Assembly: GCA_003173995.1 (NCBI GenBank)
Contig: PRDT01000074.1
Location: forward strand, 1-15,105
DNA length: 15,105 bases
DNA from: Candidatus Levyibacteriota bacterium
GTDB lineage: Bacteria; Patescibacteriota; Microgenomatia; Levybacterales; UBA12049
Direction: 5' to 3'
The translations under genes were made by a program, and so were the position numbers. Of this stretch, positions 13,947 through 15,105 are shown one piece after another (the stretch's first letter is position 1; each line of letters opens with the position of its first letter). Under the pieces are notes generated by a model. The model ran no database searches. It saw only the letters and a list, made by a program, of their open reading frames with translations, and had not been told where the DNA came from.

Positions 13947-15104
13947 ATGGAAGATAAGATAATTGAATTTTATTACAAATGGGATAGGTTGGAAAAACCT
14001 AATGGAGTTGATATTGTCGACTTTAATCTTTTACAAAAACAAGATAACTTTCCTGGAGAATTTCATTCGAGACAAGAAGTAAAAGAAGCATTACTACAAT
14101 TAATTGATCAATATAAAGCTTTTCCTCAAAAAAATCATTTCATTGAAGCGAAATTAACTGCAGCATTATATTACTTGAATGCTTTAATGGGAGAAAGAGT
14201 TGACTTTTATGAATATGTTGAAAAAACAATGGGAGTGAGACCGAAATATGTTCCAGAAGAGATACTGCAAAAACAATTGGAAAAGGTTAAAGATCTTTAT
14301 AAAGAGGTAGGATATGGATATTCAAAGGAAGAGTTTGAGCGCTTTAAAAAAGAAAATACTCTTTCAAAAGAGGAGATAGAAAGAGATTTTGTTAAAGCTC
14401 GAGATATATATTTGCCTAAAATTCTTGCATGGTTAAATTTAGATATTGATCTTCAGTATGAGACACAATTCGTTAATTTGGACGTCTACTGGATGAATTG
14501 GACATCGACAGATGCCAAAGGCAATATTCTCTTACGATTTAATACTCATCCTCGAAATGCTTGGTTGAGAGGTTTCCCAGAAACACTGGCTATGCATGAG
14601 GTTTGTGGACACGCTATCCAGGCATCCTCATGGAAGCAAGAAATGCACAATGGCAATATTCCTATATCTGCCGGTTTGACTAACGTATTTTCTCCTGAAT
14701 CGTTTACCTGTGAAGGTATTGGAGATACACTCTCTTGGTTTTACCCAGAACAACTTTTTTCTTCTTTTGGACAATTAGCAGCAAATGCAAGAAATTTACA
14801 TGTCCTCACTCTTAATAATGCACATATTATGATAAATGAAGGGAAAGGGAAAAATGAAATAAAAGAATATTTAGATACATATATGCCTGGATTTGAAAAA
14901 GATGAAACAAGAGACAAAACATTAGATGAAGCAAGGAATGATCCGCTGCTTCGAACATACTTTTATGTATATGGAATTTCTTCATATTACTTAGTACAAC
15001 TTGCAGAGAAATTAAATGACGAAGAAAAAAAAGAGTTTGTGATAGCTAATTATCAAAATATTCTTACTCCTCAAGAAATAATACAAGGCCACCACCTACA
15101 ATAA
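13947..15104 (+). CDS. Predicted zinc metallohydrolase with HExxxH motif, family uncertain
   Basis: The 385-residue protein is complete, ending in TAA at the window edge. A mostly helical, charged N-terminal half precedes AMHEVCGHAIQAS, where H217-E218-V-C-G-H222 forms a HExxxH motif, unlike the usual HExxH. Thirty-four residues later FTCEGIGDTLSWFYPE supplies Glu256 in a helix, as expected for the third zinc ligand of a gluzincin. The HExx(P)GH...EG pattern recalls DUF885 proteins, while HExxGH recalls dipeptidyl peptidase III (M49). Overall similarity to either is not obvious by eye. There is no signal peptide or membrane segment, so it is probably cytoplasmic. It has its own promoter with a short leader. 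Peptidase activity is inferred from motifs only. Confidence 0.6.
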   Translation: MEDKIIEFYYKWDRLEKPNGVDIVDFNLLQKQDNFPGEFHSRQEVKEALLQLIDQYKAFPQKNHFIEAKLTAALYYLNALMGERVDFYEYVEKTMGVRPKYVPEEILQKQLEKVKDLYKEVGYGYSKEEFERFKKENTLSKEEIERDFVKARDIYLPKILAWLNLDIDLQYETQFVNLDVYWMNWTSTDAKGNILLRFNTHPRNAWLRGFPETLAMHEVCGHAIQASSWKQEMHNGNIPISAGLTNVFSPESFTCEGIGDTLSWFYPEQLFSSFGQLAANARNLHVLTLNNAHIMINEGKGKNEIKEYLDTYMPGFEKDETRDKTLDEARNDPLLRTYFYVYGISSYYLVQLAEKLNDEEKKEFVIANYQNILTPQEIIQGHHLQ

Positions 15105-15105
15105 G

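Noticed and set aside
13985..14001. TAGGTT/AACCTA hairpin in the start of the metallohydrolase gene
   Set aside because: Six AT-rich pairs inside a well supported coding region; no T tract and no reason to think it regulatory.

Overview
The window reads as a stretch of a small, low-GC bacterial chromosome of the Candidate Phyla Radiation (Patescibacteria) type, probably Microgenomates or a relative. This placement is inferred from protein style and not from an rRNA gene. The signs are a very short IF2 (473 aa) that begins directly at its G domain, a short NusA, no rbfA or truB in an otherwise classic nusA-infB-(DHH)-rpsO-pnp cluster, RNase J next to PNPase, and many tiny membrane proteins. 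The standard bacterial code fits: no in-frame TGA interrupts any gene, and nearly all genes end in TAA.

Layout. Positions 1-593 hold no convincing gene. They contain three closely spaced hairpins behind an extended -10 box (114-223), a possible 46-codon small ORF (275-415), and a good minus-strand promoter (499-528). Positions 594-1624 hold an XRE-type repressor gene with a palindromic candidate operator over its promoter, followed by a 2H phosphoesterase (2'-5' RNA ligase-like) gene cut by one in-frame TAA. On the minus strand, 2310-1621, lie two small unknown genes: an Ala-rich protein with two membrane segments and a helical protein. From 2407 to the end all genes are on the plus strand: nusA, infB, a degenerate DHH-family protein with a Pro/Gln-rich tail, rpsO, pnp, rnj, ftsK, a RodZ-like protein, two small membrane proteins (DUF948-like and YtxH-like), and a predicted zinc metallohydrolase with a HEVCGH motif.

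How the genes work together. The block 2407-10489 is an information-processing cluster: transcription elongation and antitermination (NusA), translation initiation (IF2), ribosomal protein S15, and mRNA decay (PNPase and RNase J). The block 10515-13897 is a cell-division and envelope group (FtsK, RodZ-like, small anchored proteins).

The most interesting observations are these. (1) Sigma70-type promoters repeatedly sit so close to start codons that the predicted mRNAs are leaderless or have leaders under about 10 nt; pnp is the exception, with an ~85-nt structured, repeat-bearing leader. (2) The DHH-family protein in the usual nrnA position has lost its catalytic residues (DHH became DNK) and gained a Pro/Gln-rich tail. 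(3) The last canonical metal-ligand histidine of RNase J appears to be serine. (4) The 2H phosphoesterase is split by a single stop codon. No CRISPR array, insertion sequence, tRNA or rRNA was seen.
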